Assembly: GCA_963677605.2 (NCBI GenBank)
Contig: CAXXDX010000007.1
Span: 806,001-870,000 of the forward strand
DNA: 64,000 bases
Reading direction: 5' to 3'
Source: JAGLOK01 sp963677605
GTDB lineage: Bacteria > Bacillota > Clostridia > Christensenellales > UMGS416
Under the pieces are notes generated by a model. That model ran no database searches. It saw only the letters and a list, made by a program, of their open reading frames with translations, and was not told where the DNA came from. Below, piece after piece: positions 34,722-44,900 of this stretch (the stretch's first letter is position 1; each line of letters starts with the position of its first letter). Both the position numbers and the translations under genes were made by a program.

Positions 34722-36017
34722 ATGAAAAAGTTTAGCGATAAATTTATGCTTGGAGCGGCGACAGCTGCGCATCAGGTGGAAGGAAACAATAAAAACAGCG
34801 ATTGCTGGGTGATGGAAAACATACCATACTCGACATATAAGGAGCCTTCTTTGGATGCTGCCGATCATTACAACAGGTATAAAGAAGATATTGAGCTTTT
34901 AGCCGGAGCCGGACTTAATGCATACCGCTTTTCCATAGAATGGGCCAGGATAGAGCCGCAAAAAGGCGTGTTTGATGAAAATGAAATAAATCATTACAGA
35001 GATGTATTGGAATTTTGCCATTCAAAAGGCGTTACGCCTATTGTAACGCTACACCATTTTTCGTCGCCTAAGTGGTTAATAAGCCAAGGAGGCTGGGAAG
35101 ATGAAAAAACTGTTTCCAAGTTTGCTGACTACACAAGATATGTTGTTTCAAAGCTCGGATCTATGACGCCGTATATATGCACTATAAACGAAGCTAACAT
35201 GGGAATGCAGATAGCTAAAATCATGAAGGATATGATGAGCAAAAAAAGCAGCAGCGCCGATAATAAGACGGAGGATGCCGGTGTGCAGGTGGGGCTTAAC
35301 ATCGAGAGAAAAGAGCGTATGCAAAAATACTATATGGAGCTTGGCAAAGCATTCGGCACAGATCCAAGGAATGTAAACGTGTTTCTCGCACCGAAAACTG
35401 AAAAAGGAAATGAAATAATCATGAAATGCCATGAAACGGCGAGGGAGGTTATAAAGGAAATCGATCCCGAAATTAAAGTTGGAATTACATTTTCTCTTTA
35501 TGACCACCAAGCTTTGCCGGGAGGCGAAAAAAGCAAAGAAAAAGAGCAGCATGATGATTTCGGACAGTATATCCCTTATATAAAAAATGATGATTTTGTG
35601 GGTGTGCAGAATTACACAAGGAAAGTGCACGGCGCTGAGGGTATAATAAAGCCTGATTCGGCGGCAAAGCTTACCGATGCGGGAAATGAATATTACCCTG
35701 AATCAATAGGGGGCGTGGTACGGTATGTATGGGACAGCATTAAAAAACCGATTATTGTCACTGAAAACGGTATATCTACAACGGATGACAAGCTGAGGGT
35801 GGAGTTTATTAACATTGCGCTTAAAAGCCTATATAAGTGCATTGAAGACGGAATAGATGTCCGTGGATATACTCACTGGTCACTTCTTGACAACTTTGAA
35901 TGGCAGAAAGGCTATGCTCAGAAATTTGGCCTCATAGCTGTTGATAGAAATACGCAAAAAAGGCATCCTAAAGAAAGCTTTTATGCTCTTGGAGATATTG
36001 CGGAAAACGGCATCTGA
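34722..36017 (+). CDS. Glycoside hydrolase family 1 (beta-glucosidase-like)
   Basis: About 431 residues. The start is placed at 34722 (MKKFSDKFMLG) from family alignment; an ATG at 34710 is also in frame and neither has an ideal ribosome site. GH1 marks: N-terminal FMLGAATAAHQVEG, nucleophile E352 (counted from 34710) in VTENGIS, and acid/base E161 in TINEAN. The usual NEP at the acid/base is NEA here. It is shorter than most GH1 enzymes. It should hydrolyse beta-glucosides or related glycosides. It follows the beta-glucuronidase by 31 bases. Confidence 0.87.
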   Translation: MKKFSDKFMLGAATAAHQVEGNNKNSDCWVMENIPYSTYKEPSLDAADHYNRYKEDIELLAGAGLNAYRFSIEWARIEPQKGVFDENEINHYRDVLEFCHSKGVTPIVTLHHFSSPKWLISQGGWEDEKTVSKFADYTRYVVSKLGSMTPYICTINEANMGMQIAKIMKDMMSKKSSSADNKTEDAGVQVGLNIERKERMQKYYMELGKAFGTDPRNVNVFLAPKTEKGNEIIMKCHETAREVIKEIDPEIKVGITFSLYDHQALPGGEKSKEKEQHDDFGQYIPYIKNDDFVGVQNYTRKVHGAEGIIKPDSAAKLTDAGNEYYPESIGGVVRYVWDSIKKPIIVTENGISTTDDKLRVEFINIALKSLYKCIEDGIDVRGYTHWSLLDNFEWQKGYAQKFGLIAVDRNTQKRHPKESFYALGDIAENGI

Positions 36018-36053
36018 GTTTGGGATGTGGTGAATCTGTTTTAAGGAGAATAT

Positions 36054-37703
36054 ATGATTATTAATGATTCAAACGGTTTTGGCAGGATTGAAGTTTCGAC
36101 AGTCCCCATTCCGGAAGGCATAAAAAACGTTACGGCGACATATACCTTCTCGGGCAAGGTGCTTTTAAGCTATAAAGACAGCGATGGGGATGTTGTAATC
36201 GATTATAATAAAACTATAGATATTCACAGTAGCGGAACGCAAAACAACAACTATAAAATAGCTGTAATGAATGATGACGGAAGTGAATTTAAAATCATTT
36301 TTTCTGGAGAAATACCTCAGAAAGAAAAGGCGAATGGTATAAGATTTATGCCTTTTTATGATAACAAGAGAGTGTTGCTTGGAGACTATGTTCTGGAATG
36401 CGGGCCTGATATCGATAATTGCGAGAGTTCGGGATTATTTCCTGTGGTATATCCGATGAATTTGGATGATGACCCAAACATCATGATGCACTGGTCGGAA
36501 ATTATTATTTCTCCTGATAATGAACACATTGCATGGACAACGCTTCAGTCTTTCGTTGGTGCTTATAATTTTGTTGGAAAGCTTGTGCGGGCTGAAGAAA
36601 AATATATTATCGAAAATACAAAAATAATAAGCACGTTGGAATTCTTCAAAGAAGACAAAGATAATAATGGATACATAATACCTCAGCTTATAAGAGGAGG
36701 GGAAGTGAAGCAGTTTGCATGCGGAGGAACTGCAATTTCGCTTGCGGGGACAGGAATAAACGCATTACCTGATTCCGTTCTTGAAAATCTTTTGACCGGC
36801 GAAGTGATTCAATTAACAGACACTGCAAGCTACGAGGAAACAACAATGCTGTCTCCAGATGAAAAGCTCGGGATAGTTATGAGCACAAGAGCATCGGAGA
36901 AAACGAATTTCTCTGTCTTGGGATTGCTGCCGCGGCCATATTCCATTTTGGCGATGAAGGGCATGATAATGAATGTTTATCTCTATGCGGTCGCGGGAGT
37001 AAGAAGTTTTAGGGCGGGCAATGTCGGTCCTGTATTGATCGATGTCGAAAAATCAATAAATACAAGAGATTACGAGGGTGTGCCGCTTAACGATCCTGAA
37101 GGGAAATGGGTATACTGCTCACCAATATCATGGCATCCAGATAACAAAAGAGCTATGTGGCCCGAAGTTTTGAGAAGAAGCGAAGGCAATGAGGACGGCT
37201 CAACAATAAGAATTAGAAAAGTTACGCTGCACGGCTACGAGCAGCAGAAGCCTGTACCTGCTCAGAAAACACCTGAAAACATCCCTTATGCTGTGGAATG
37301 TAAAGATTCTCTTCCACCTTCAGGGTTTGAAAATATAACGGGCAAAATTGCGGGAAAACACTCGGGATATATAAACTACACATATTATGCTATGAATCCT
37401 TTGAAAGGCGAAAAAGGAGTGTCTAAATCTGAGTACGTTAATTTCAGCGATGACGGAAAAACATTCTACAATGGATATGAAGAGAGTGCAGTTTCTCTGT
37501 CTAAAGGCTCTGTTTATGAAAGTGATTTAACTGTTGCTGGCGAACACAAAGGCGAAATGAAGCTCAAAATCACATTGACCGGCATGACAAAACAGGGTTC
37601 GCCTATGATTGTGTTTGAAAATGATGAAAACGGAAAACCTCAATCTTATGGATATGCAAAGTACGGCGAAACAACTTTGTATGTAAAGGATATGCTCAAA
37701 TAG
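36054..37703 (+). CDS. Uncharacterised beta-propeller-like (PD40/TolB-like) protein
   Basis: A 549-residue protein with no signal peptide. It contains strands and loops like WSEIIISPDNEHIAWTTLQS, TTMLSPDEKLGIVMS and WHPDNKRAMWPE, which resemble TolB/PD40 propeller blades (SPDG-K motif). Two more beta-rich regions close the protein. I do not recognise a family. It is last in the GH operon and may bind or act on an oligosaccharide or aglycone. A polysaccharide-lyase or hydrolase propeller is possible but unproven. The ribosome site is AAGGAG. Confidence 0.7.
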   Translation: MIINDSNGFGRIEVSTVPIPEGIKNVTATYTFSGKVLLSYKDSDGDVVIDYNKTIDIHSSGTQNNNYKIAVMNDDGSEFKIIFSGEIPQKEKANGIRFMPFYDNKRVLLGDYVLECGPDIDNCESSGLFPVVYPMNLDDDPNIMMHWSEIIISPDNEHIAWTTLQSFVGAYNFVGKLVRAEEKYIIENTKIISTLEFFKEDKDNNGYIIPQLIRGGEVKQFACGGTAISLAGTGINALPDSVLENLLTGEVIQLTDTASYEETTMLSPDEKLGIVMSTRASEKTNFSVLGLLPRPYSILAMKGMIMNVYLYAVAGVRSFRAGNVGPVLIDVEKSINTRDYEGVPLNDPEGKWVYCSPISWHPDNKRAMWPEVLRRSEGNEDGSTIRIRKVTLHGYEQQKPVPAQKTPENIPYAVECKDSLPPSGFENITGKIAGKHSGYINYTYYAMNPLKGEKGVSKSEYVNFSDDGKTFYNGYEESAVSLSKGSVYESDLTVAGEHKGEMKLKITLTGMTKQGSPMIVFENDENGKPQSYGYAKYGETTLYVKDMLK

Positions 37704-37736
37704 CATAATTGCGAAAGATAAACATAATAACAGAAT

Positions 37737-37762
37737 AAAAAGCAGCCTTATGTCTGCTTTTT
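37737..37762. terminator. Bidirectional terminator
   Basis: AAAAAGCAG (37737-37745) pairs with CTGCTTTTT (37754-37762), with a run of T after it, between convergent genes. Confidence 0.85.
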
Positions 37763-37787
37763 ATCTATATACAAGAACAGTTCAATA

Positions 37788-38117
37788 CTATTTTACAACT
37801 GGATATCTGCTTTTATTAAGATTTATAATTATAATTGACAGTATCATCATCAAGATCATAATAAGAACAAGAGAAAAATATGAGAGCCAATTAAGGCTTA
37901 TAAACCCGCAGACAATCAGTATAATGCTGAATGTGATGCGGACTATGGGGACTTGCTTTAAAACGTACCATGTGTACCAACCGTGTGAAATTAAGTATAA
38001 AACCGGACCGCCAAAGAAGATTAAATTGAGCAGTGCCGAGTTATATCCGGATGGATTTTGTATAACTGTTCGGGTTCCGACAGAAAAAAGAATAAGCGCC
38101 ATCAGTGCCACAAACAA
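37788..38117 (-). CDS. Small membrane protein of unknown function
   Basis: Up to 109 residues with three hydrophobic segments. The first codon is TTG at 38117; an ATG at 38102 would shorten it by five residues. GGA about 12 bases upstream of the TTG, inside the regulator's last codons, is a weak ribosome site. It starts 5 bases after the AraC regulator stops, so it may be its second gene. The opposite strand also has an open frame (37750-38175) but with basic, non-membrane-like composition. Real but uncertain. Confidence 0.5.
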   Translation of the reverse strand: MFVALMALILFSVGTRTVIQNPSGYNSALLNLIFFGGPVLYLISHGWYTWYVLKQVPIVRITFSIILIVCGFISLNWLSYFSLVLIMILMMILSIIIINLNKSRYPVVK

Positions 38118-38122
38118 GCTGT

Positions 38123-39163
38123 TCAGCTATCCTTTTTTCTGTATTCAGACGGTGTATATCCGAATTCGCTTTTAAATATATTGTAGAAATGAGTTCGGTT
38201 GCTGAATCCAAGCTGCTTGCATATTGTATGGATATTAAGATTGGTATGTTTTAATAAATATGCCGCTTGATTAAGACAGATTGATTTGTTGTATTCATGT
38301 ATTGTCTGACCATAGTGCTTTTTAAATACACGGTTTACATGTTCTGGGCTGTAGTTTAGCTTTTTTGATATCTCACGTACAGATGTTTTTCGTATATTAC
38401 TGTCGAGTATTTTTTTAGCTGAATATGCCATCGGGAATCCGTCATCTGCACCTAAATCTTTATATTCAATATCATAAAATTCCGAATTGGACAGTATAGA
38501 AAAAAACCTGAATAATAGTCCTCTAACAATAAGCTGATAACCGGGCTGCTTTTCTTCAAACTCTTTGCAAATGTTTCTGATACTTTCAGTCAACAGAGGA
38601 GATACTTCGGAATTAACGTTTCTGGCAATTATATAATCTTTATTCTGCTGAGAAGTGCTATATAAATCATTTGTGTAAAAATCTTTAAACAGCATAGAGT
38701 TTTTCATTAAATTGCCGTCTTCTTTTGAATGTTCTTTTAAGTATTCTGCGGGCAGTACAATATAATATATACAGTCATCGGGATAAAATTGTTCAGCATG
38801 GCGGGTGTTGCAGTTTAATATACAGACATCCAGACTGTTCATTTCGCATAAGTTTGATTCTATTTGCATGTTTAATTTTCCGGAAGCGATAAAAACCAGT
38901 TCAAAATAATTGTGTTTATGAAGCTTTGCCTTAAGCGGTGCCGGAAACTTAGGATTGGTAAAATCAAGCGTTGCTGTATGCTGGTAGCCATAGGTTCTTC
39001 TGTGCCCCTTGCCGTCGGAAGAATATTTGAGCTCCTGCAGTTCAACAGGGATGTTGCTAACTATAACATCCGGTAAGTACTTTGAATATACTTTATCCTG
39101 AGATTTAATATCCAGCCTGCTGGTGCTGTCTACTACTATAAAATCATCATTTTCATTTTTCAT
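38123..39163 (-). CDS. AraC family regulator with cupin-like sensor
   Basis: The 346-residue protein has an N-terminal cupin domain (about 75-165: KLHKHNYFELVFIASGKL) and a C-terminal double HTH from about 245 (SVREISKKLNYSPEHVNRVF and HTICKQLGFSNRTHFYNIF). Such proteins sense sugars and activate nearby glycan genes. It is divergent from the GPH symporter, with 196 bp between them, so it likely controls the symporter and possibly the esterase, as a second input to the locus beside the AraC gene at 25238. Confidence 0.92.
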   Translation of the reverse strand: MKNENDDFIVVDSTSRLDIKSQDKVYSKYLPDVIVSNIPVELQELKYSSDGKGHRRTYGYQHTATLDFTNPKFPAPLKAKLHKHNYFELVFIASGKLNMQIESNLCEMNSLDVCILNCNTRHAEQFYPDDCIYYIVLPAEYLKEHSKEDGNLMKNSMLFKDFYTNDLYSTSQQNKDYIIARNVNSEVSPLLTESIRNICKEFEEKQPGYQLIVRGLLFRFFSILSNSEFYDIEYKDLGADDGFPMAYSAKKILDSNIRKTSVREISKKLNYSPEHVNRVFKKHYGQTIHEYNKSICLNQAAYLLKHTNLNIHTICKQLGFSNRTHFYNIFKSEFGYTPSEYRKKDS

Positions 39164-39359
39164 AATCCAACCACCGTGAACAATAAAGATACATATGTAT
39201 AAAACCGTACAGAAAAATGATACATAATTATTGCTAATATGTCCATAGAACTATTTGTTGCAGCTGCATATAAAATTTCTAACAAGTGACTGTATGAGCG
39301 TATTTATGCTGACAATTTGCCAGATACGTTATCTGTGCATCTATTTTAAGGAGGATTTT

Positions 39360-40781
39360 ATGAAGAAGGGGAACGTCTCATTGAATTTCCGCACCACAAG
39401 ATCGGAGCGGTTTAGTTATTGGTTTTATTTTCTTGGTCAAAACATTTTCTATGGTTTGATCGCAATTAACATGCAAACATTCTTTTCCGATGTGGGAATC
39501 ACGGCCGTATCCATCGCGGCTATTATGTTTATAACAAAACTGTGGGATGCAATAAATGATATTATACTGGGCATAATTATTGATAAAACTAGGTTTAAAA
39601 AAGGGCGGTTCATTCCTTGGCTTAAGATTGCGCTTCCCGCCATTGCGGTCAGTGGGATAGTTTTTTTCATGCTGCCGACATCAGGGGGACCTACTCTTAA
39701 AATTGTCTGGGCCACTATGACATATATCGCATGGAGCATGTCGTATACGATTTCGGATGTTCCAATGTTTGTGCTGCCAACTTCTATGACAGACAATATT
39801 AAAGAGCGCGGACAGCTTCTTACTATGGGACGTTTTTTTGCAATGATAGGTATTGTGTCTGCATCGATTGCATTGCCTATTCTTCAGGCAAGAATCGGAT
39901 GGTTTTGGGTAGGACTTATTTTTAGCATAATAGCGACAGTTGCAATGATTCCGCTGCTTTTTAAAGGTAAAGAGCGTCGGATTATTCGTCCGAAAAATAA
40001 GGTTACTTTTAAACAAATGTACAAATATGTGTCCAGAAACAAATATCTTCTCATTTTTTACCTTGCACTGCTAATAAGCGGTCTTACTTACTTCACGCAA
40101 TATATTCAAATCTATTTCGCGCGTCACTGCCTGGGAAATCAGGATGCTGCAGCGCTTGTCAGTATGCTGTCTATGATTCCTTTGCTTTTAATAGGCGGGT
40201 TTCTTCCGGCAATCACAAAGCGGATTGATAAGTTTAAACTATATATTACAAGCAACATAATGGCTGCGTGTCTTGGAGTAACACTATTTTTTGTAGGATA
40301 TTCAAACATTGTAGTGTTTTATGTGCTGTTTTTTATCCAGGCAATCTTTATAAGCGCCAACAACATATTGTTGTTTACGTTTACTCCGGACTGCTTGGAG
40401 TATGGTACATACCACACAGGCGAACGTGCTGAAGGTGTGGCGGCATCGGTACAGACTTTTACTTCAAAGCTTATAGGAAGCATAGGCGGGCCTATTGCTA
40501 TGCTTATTCTTGCGGGCTTCGGATTCATCGCCGGTGAAAATGCTGTTCAGCCTGAAACCGTCGCGAACGGAATTTGGATGCTGTATACTCTGCTGCCCTC
40601 ATGCGGAATAATAGTTGCTGTGATTATCCTGCGTTTTTATAAACTTAGGGATAAGGATGTGCAGATTATGGCGAAGTATAATAATTTAGAAATATCTAAA
40701 GAAGAAGCAGAAGAAAAACTCGCAGACAGATTCGGACCGGCGGCTGATCTGGTTATGATGACTATCAGCGAAGCTGAGTAA
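39360..40781 (+). CDS. GPH-family sugar:cation symporter (glucuronide transporter-like)
   Basis: Start at 39360 (MKKGNVSLNF) with AAGGAGGA at 39348-39355; an upstream frame to 39255 has no ribosome site. 473 residues with twelve membrane segments. TKLWDAINDIILG and KKGRFIPWL are the GPH motifs (MelB/UidB/XylP group), where the Asp residues bind Na+ or H+. With a beta-glucuronidase in the locus, a UidB-like glucuronide or beta-glycoside transporter is the natural reading, but a pentoside or galactoside is possible. Two separate transport routes (ABC and symporter) thus serve the locus. Confidence 0.88.
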   Translation: MKKGNVSLNFRTTRSERFSYWFYFLGQNIFYGLIAINMQTFFSDVGITAVSIAAIMFITKLWDAINDIILGIIIDKTRFKKGRFIPWLKIALPAIAVSGIVFFMLPTSGGPTLKIVWATMTYIAWSMSYTISDVPMFVLPTSMTDNIKERGQLLTMGRFFAMIGIVSASIALPILQARIGWFWVGLIFSIIATVAMIPLLFKGKERRIIRPKNKVTFKQMYKYVSRNKYLLIFYLALLISGLTYFTQYIQIYFARHCLGNQDAAALVSMLSMIPLLLIGGFLPAITKRIDKFKLYITSNIMAACLGVTLFFVGYSNIVVFYVLFFIQAIFISANNILLFTFTPDCLEYGTYHTGERAEGVAASVQTFTSKLIGSIGGPIAMLILAGFGFIAGENAVQPETVANGIWMLYTLLPSCGIIVAVIILRFYKLRDKDVQIMAKYNNLEISKEEAEEKLADRFGPAADLVMMTISEAE

Positions 40782-40800
40782 ACCACAAAGGAGAATTACT

Positions 40801-41658
40801 GTGTTAGTAAAATTTAATTTTTTGTCTAAAGCTTTAATGCAGCAAACCAATGTTACGATGATACTTCCGTCATGGACATTGTTTGATGCACCGAAAGGGA
40901 AAGCTGAAAGCTATATGCCGGGTACAAAGTTTCAGGTGCTTTACCTTTTTCACGGGGGTACCGGAGATGATTCGGACTATATCAATTTTTCAAACATAAT
41001 ACGTTATGCAGATGAACACAAAATAGCAGTCGTAATGCCGGATGCGGATAATTCGAGCTATATCAACCAATCGGATGACGTTCTTCCTTGGCCTGCGCGC
41101 TACTGGGATTATGTTTTTGAGGAACTGCCAAGCGTTTGTGCTTCGATGTTTCCGATATCCACAAAAAGAGAAGATACTTTTGTGGGAGGCCTTTCGATGG
41201 GTTCCATGGCTGCGACAAAATGGGCGATTTATGGAGCGGATAAATGCGCAGCTGCGCTTATTATGTCAGGCGGAGGAATGGATACCACAAACATTATGTC
41301 GGTTGTTGCCAAAAGCGCAGGGGATAGCGGAATGACAGATTTTGATGTGGACGAACAGAAGATGAAACAGCAAGGCATACGCTTTGCAGATCCAGAGGAT
41401 GATATGTTTATAACGGCCAAAAAAAATGTGGAGGAAGGAAAAGAGCTGCCTAAGCTGTTTATGACATGCGGAGGAGACGACTTCATACGAGTGTTTGCTC
41501 ATGCCAGCCGTGATTTACTTACGGAATACGGCTATGATGTAATGTATGACGAAGTGCCCGGATATGCGCATGAATGGGATTTTTGGGATTTATCTTTGCG
41601 CAAAGCATTAGATGAGTGGCTGCCTATCAATCATGATGTGATTTTGAGCAGCAAATAA
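40801..41658 (+). CDS. Esterase (FrmB/acetylesterase-type alpha/beta hydrolase)
   Basis: The GTG start at 40801 has AAAGGAG upstream. 285 residues, with LYLFHGGTGDDSDY as the oxyanion region and GGLSMGSMAATKW as the nucleophile elbow (Ser near 134). The acid is likely in TCGGDDF near 222 and the His in GYAHEWDFWD near 258. It belongs to the esterase D/XynZ family, as does the lipoprotein at 7867, but has no signal peptide, so it acts in the cytoplasm, for instance removing acetyl or feruloyl groups from imported glycosides. It is co-transcribed with the symporter. Confidence 0.88.
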   Translation: MLVKFNFLSKALMQQTNVTMILPSWTLFDAPKGKAESYMPGTKFQVLYLFHGGTGDDSDYINFSNIIRYADEHKIAVVMPDADNSSYINQSDDVLPWPARYWDYVFEELPSVCASMFPISTKREDTFVGGLSMGSMAATKWAIYGADKCAAALIMSGGGMDTTNIMSVVAKSAGDSGMTDFDVDEQKMKQQGIRFADPEDDMFITAKKNVEEGKELPKLFMTCGGDDFIRVFAHASRDLLTEYGYDVMYDEVPGYAHEWDFWDLSLRKALDEWLPINHDVILSSK

Positions 41659-41706
41659 TATAGAAAATCTTAAATTTTATAATAAGATTAATTTATTTAT
41701 TATAAG

Positions 41707-41735
41707 AAGCACTTTGCTATAAGCAGAGTGCTTTT
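41707..41735 (+). terminator. Intrinsic terminator after the esterase
   Basis: AAGCACT (41707-41713) and AGTGCTT (41727-41733), plus an inner TGCT/AGCA pairing around an ATA loop, are followed by four T. It ends the glycoside locus. Confidence 0.88.
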
Positions 41736-41914
41736 CTATATAAAGATATAAGGCTTAGGGTGTTAAGATAAGCACAATATATAAAGAAAAAAGTTTTCGC
41801 TATCCTTACTTTATTTACATTAATACAATTGATTTAGTAGGAATTATATGATAGCATATACACTCTTATATATAAAAAATATAATATAAAGAATGATGTA
41901 ATTAACGGGGTAGG

Positions 41915-44900
41915 ATGAGACTAAAAAAATTTGCAAAGAACCTTGCTGTAATTTTGATTGCAGCAATTGTTATATCATGTATATTAACACCACAAACTAC
42001 AGCCTATGCAGACGACTTAACTTCAACACTGGATTTTATCACAAGCGTTATATTGTCGGACAGGGCAGGAAATCCTTTCGGGCCGGGAGATAATGTAGCA
42101 AAAGATGCGGAGCTAAGGCTGACGTATGAGTTTGCGATACCAAATACCGCGGATGTTTTTGACGGTGATACTTTCAGCCTGCCTATTCCCTCTGAGATTG
42201 CGCTGTCGCCTGGGCCTTCATTTGACCTTGTTGATTCAAGAAACGGAGGAACTATTGCGGTTGTAAGCTACGTTGCGGGCGGCCTTTTGCTGACATTTAC
42301 AGACCATGCTCAAAATTATTCTGATATAACAGGTAATTTTTACATGGAGCTTGCCTTTGATGAGTCGCAGATAGGCAACAATGAACCGTATGACATAGAT
42401 TTTGAAGTGGGAGGCTCCACAGGAACATATACTGTTCAAATAGATTTTGATCAGCCGCCGCCGCCGGAAACCACAGTGGCAAAATCAGGTTCGTATGATC
42501 CTGCAACTAAAGAGATAACATGGACTGTTGTGGTAAATCAGGAAGCGGTGGAAGTGCTGGACGGTGTTCTGACTGACAGCATTCCGGCAGGTCTTACATT
42601 TGTGCCCGGTTCGGTCAGGATAAACGGCTCTGCCGCAGATCCTGCAGATTACAGTTTTTCTGATCCGACGCTTACTTATACATTCCCGACATCTTTTTCC
42701 AATCAACAGACTGTAGAGTTTAGAACTGCGGTGGAAGAGAGTGAGTTTATATTTGCGGACTCTCATGGTGCGACTGTAACCGAAAGCAACAGCGCTTCTT
42801 TAAGCCATAACGGAACAACAACAGCTTCAAATTCGGCAGATGTTGATATAGATATCAATTTTATTGAAAAAACAGGAACATATAACGGTGTAAGAAAGCA
42901 GATTGACTGGACCATAACTATAAATCAGATTGGAATTACTATTCCGGATGCAGTTGTCAGCGATTCTCTGCCTGCAGGGCTTACTCTTGACACGGGTTCT
43001 GTTGAGATAGACGGTAGTTCTGTTGCAGTCCCTTCTGCAAGCGTGGCTTATTCCGACCCTGATATTACCTTCACTCTTGGTGCAATTGCTGAAGAGCACA
43101 CAATCAGTTTTTCAACCGATGTAGATCCTGCTCTTTATGAGCAAAACGGCTCAGCACAGTATACAAACGCAGCTGTTTTGACAGGTACAAATGTTCCGGG
43201 AAACGCAAGCGACAGCAACGACGGACCGGTAGGCGTATCTTCCAGCGTTATAAGTAAGTCCGGTGCCGGATATGACGCTGAAAATGCTGAAATAACATGG
43301 CGCATTACAGTGAATGCGAATACGATAAGCATAATTAATCCTGTTGTGACTGACATGATACCGCTTGGTCAGGAATATGTTTTAGGCTCTGCTGTGATTA
43401 GCGGCGGCTCGCTTTCATACAGCGAAGGATTTTCTTTTGATGCTACAGACCCTGATGCATCCCACACAGGAACGCTTACATATACATTCGGTACAATGTC
43501 TCCATCCTTTACGGCAGGAGCTACTATAGATCAAGCTTATACGATAGAATTCAGGACGACCGTTACAGATCCAAATGTGTATGCGGCAAACAGAACAAAT
43601 GTAAGCTATTCAAATGCGGCAACAATAACCGGAGACAATATACCGCAGTCATCCAATACCGGTACTCAGCCTGTTACAAGCGAGGTAATTGATAAATCAA
43701 ACCAAGGATATGATTACGCAACCCGTGAAATAAGCTGGCAGATACAAGTAAACCAAAATGAGATGGATTTGGACAATGTGGTTATTTCAGACACAATCGA
43801 AGCAGGGCAGGAATATGTGTCTGGCTCTTTCCAGATAACATCTGTAAGCGGCACTCAGACAGGTGTTTTTTCAAACGTTGCTCCAACATGGACATACACT
43901 TTCGACGGCCCGATTGCAGAAGAATATATAATTACTTTTAAGACGTTAGTGACAGACATTTCAGTGTTTGAAACGAACGGGACGAAGTCGTTTTCAAACT
44001 CTGCGGAGATAACGACAAACCTTGTACCGACCGGAGTGATTAATACCGACAGCCAGCCGGTTAATAATACTGTTATAGGAAAAACAGGCGACTATACTAC
44101 GGGAAATACTTTTATTGACTGGACGATAACAATAAACACAAATGACATTCCTCTTTCAAACGGTATTATCACTGACCAACTGCAAGAAGGATTGGCGCTG
44201 GATACTTCTTCCGTAAAGCTCTATCATGCGACAGTAAATCCTGGTGACGGAAGTTTGGTTCAGGGTGCTGAAATTTTAGGGCTTACTTCAGATAACGTTT
44301 CCTACGACATAGACACACGTCTTTTTGAGTTTGCAATACCTTCGCCTGTGTCGGGAGGATACATACTTACATTCTCAACTGATGTAACGGATAAAAGTCA
44401 GTCACCGTTTGTAAACACAGCTTCCTTTAATGGCTCCGGGCAGCCGAATACAGGCGAGGAAGCACCTATAAATGTTGCGTGGGCAGGCTCTGGAAGCTCC
44501 GGAACAGGCGATGTTGGAAGCATGGAAGTTATAAAAGTCGATGCTGAGGACAACAGCATATTGCTTCAGGGAGCTGTTTTTGAGCTTGAAGATAAGTATG
44601 GCAACATTGTAAAGAGGGTGACTTCTGATGCTTCAGGATCAGCACTTTTTGACAGGTTAAGATTTGATGTTAATTATATTGTTCACGAGGTTACGGCTCC
44701 AACCGGGTATACACTGAGTTCGGAAGATTATTTGTTTCAGATAGACAGCGCTCTTTCAAACAAAAACCTTACATATCAATATGAGAATGACAGGATATAC
44801 GGCATTATTGAATTTTCAAAGTTGGATGAGGATTCAAATCCTTTGCAGGGAGCTATATTTACGCTTTATAATTCTGATTCAAACCCAATTGCAACAGCCA

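Noticed and set aside
37750..38175. Plus-strand 141-residue frame
   Set aside because: It faces the small membrane protein and the AraC end on the minus strand, has no ribosome site, and its composition suggests a shadow of those genes.
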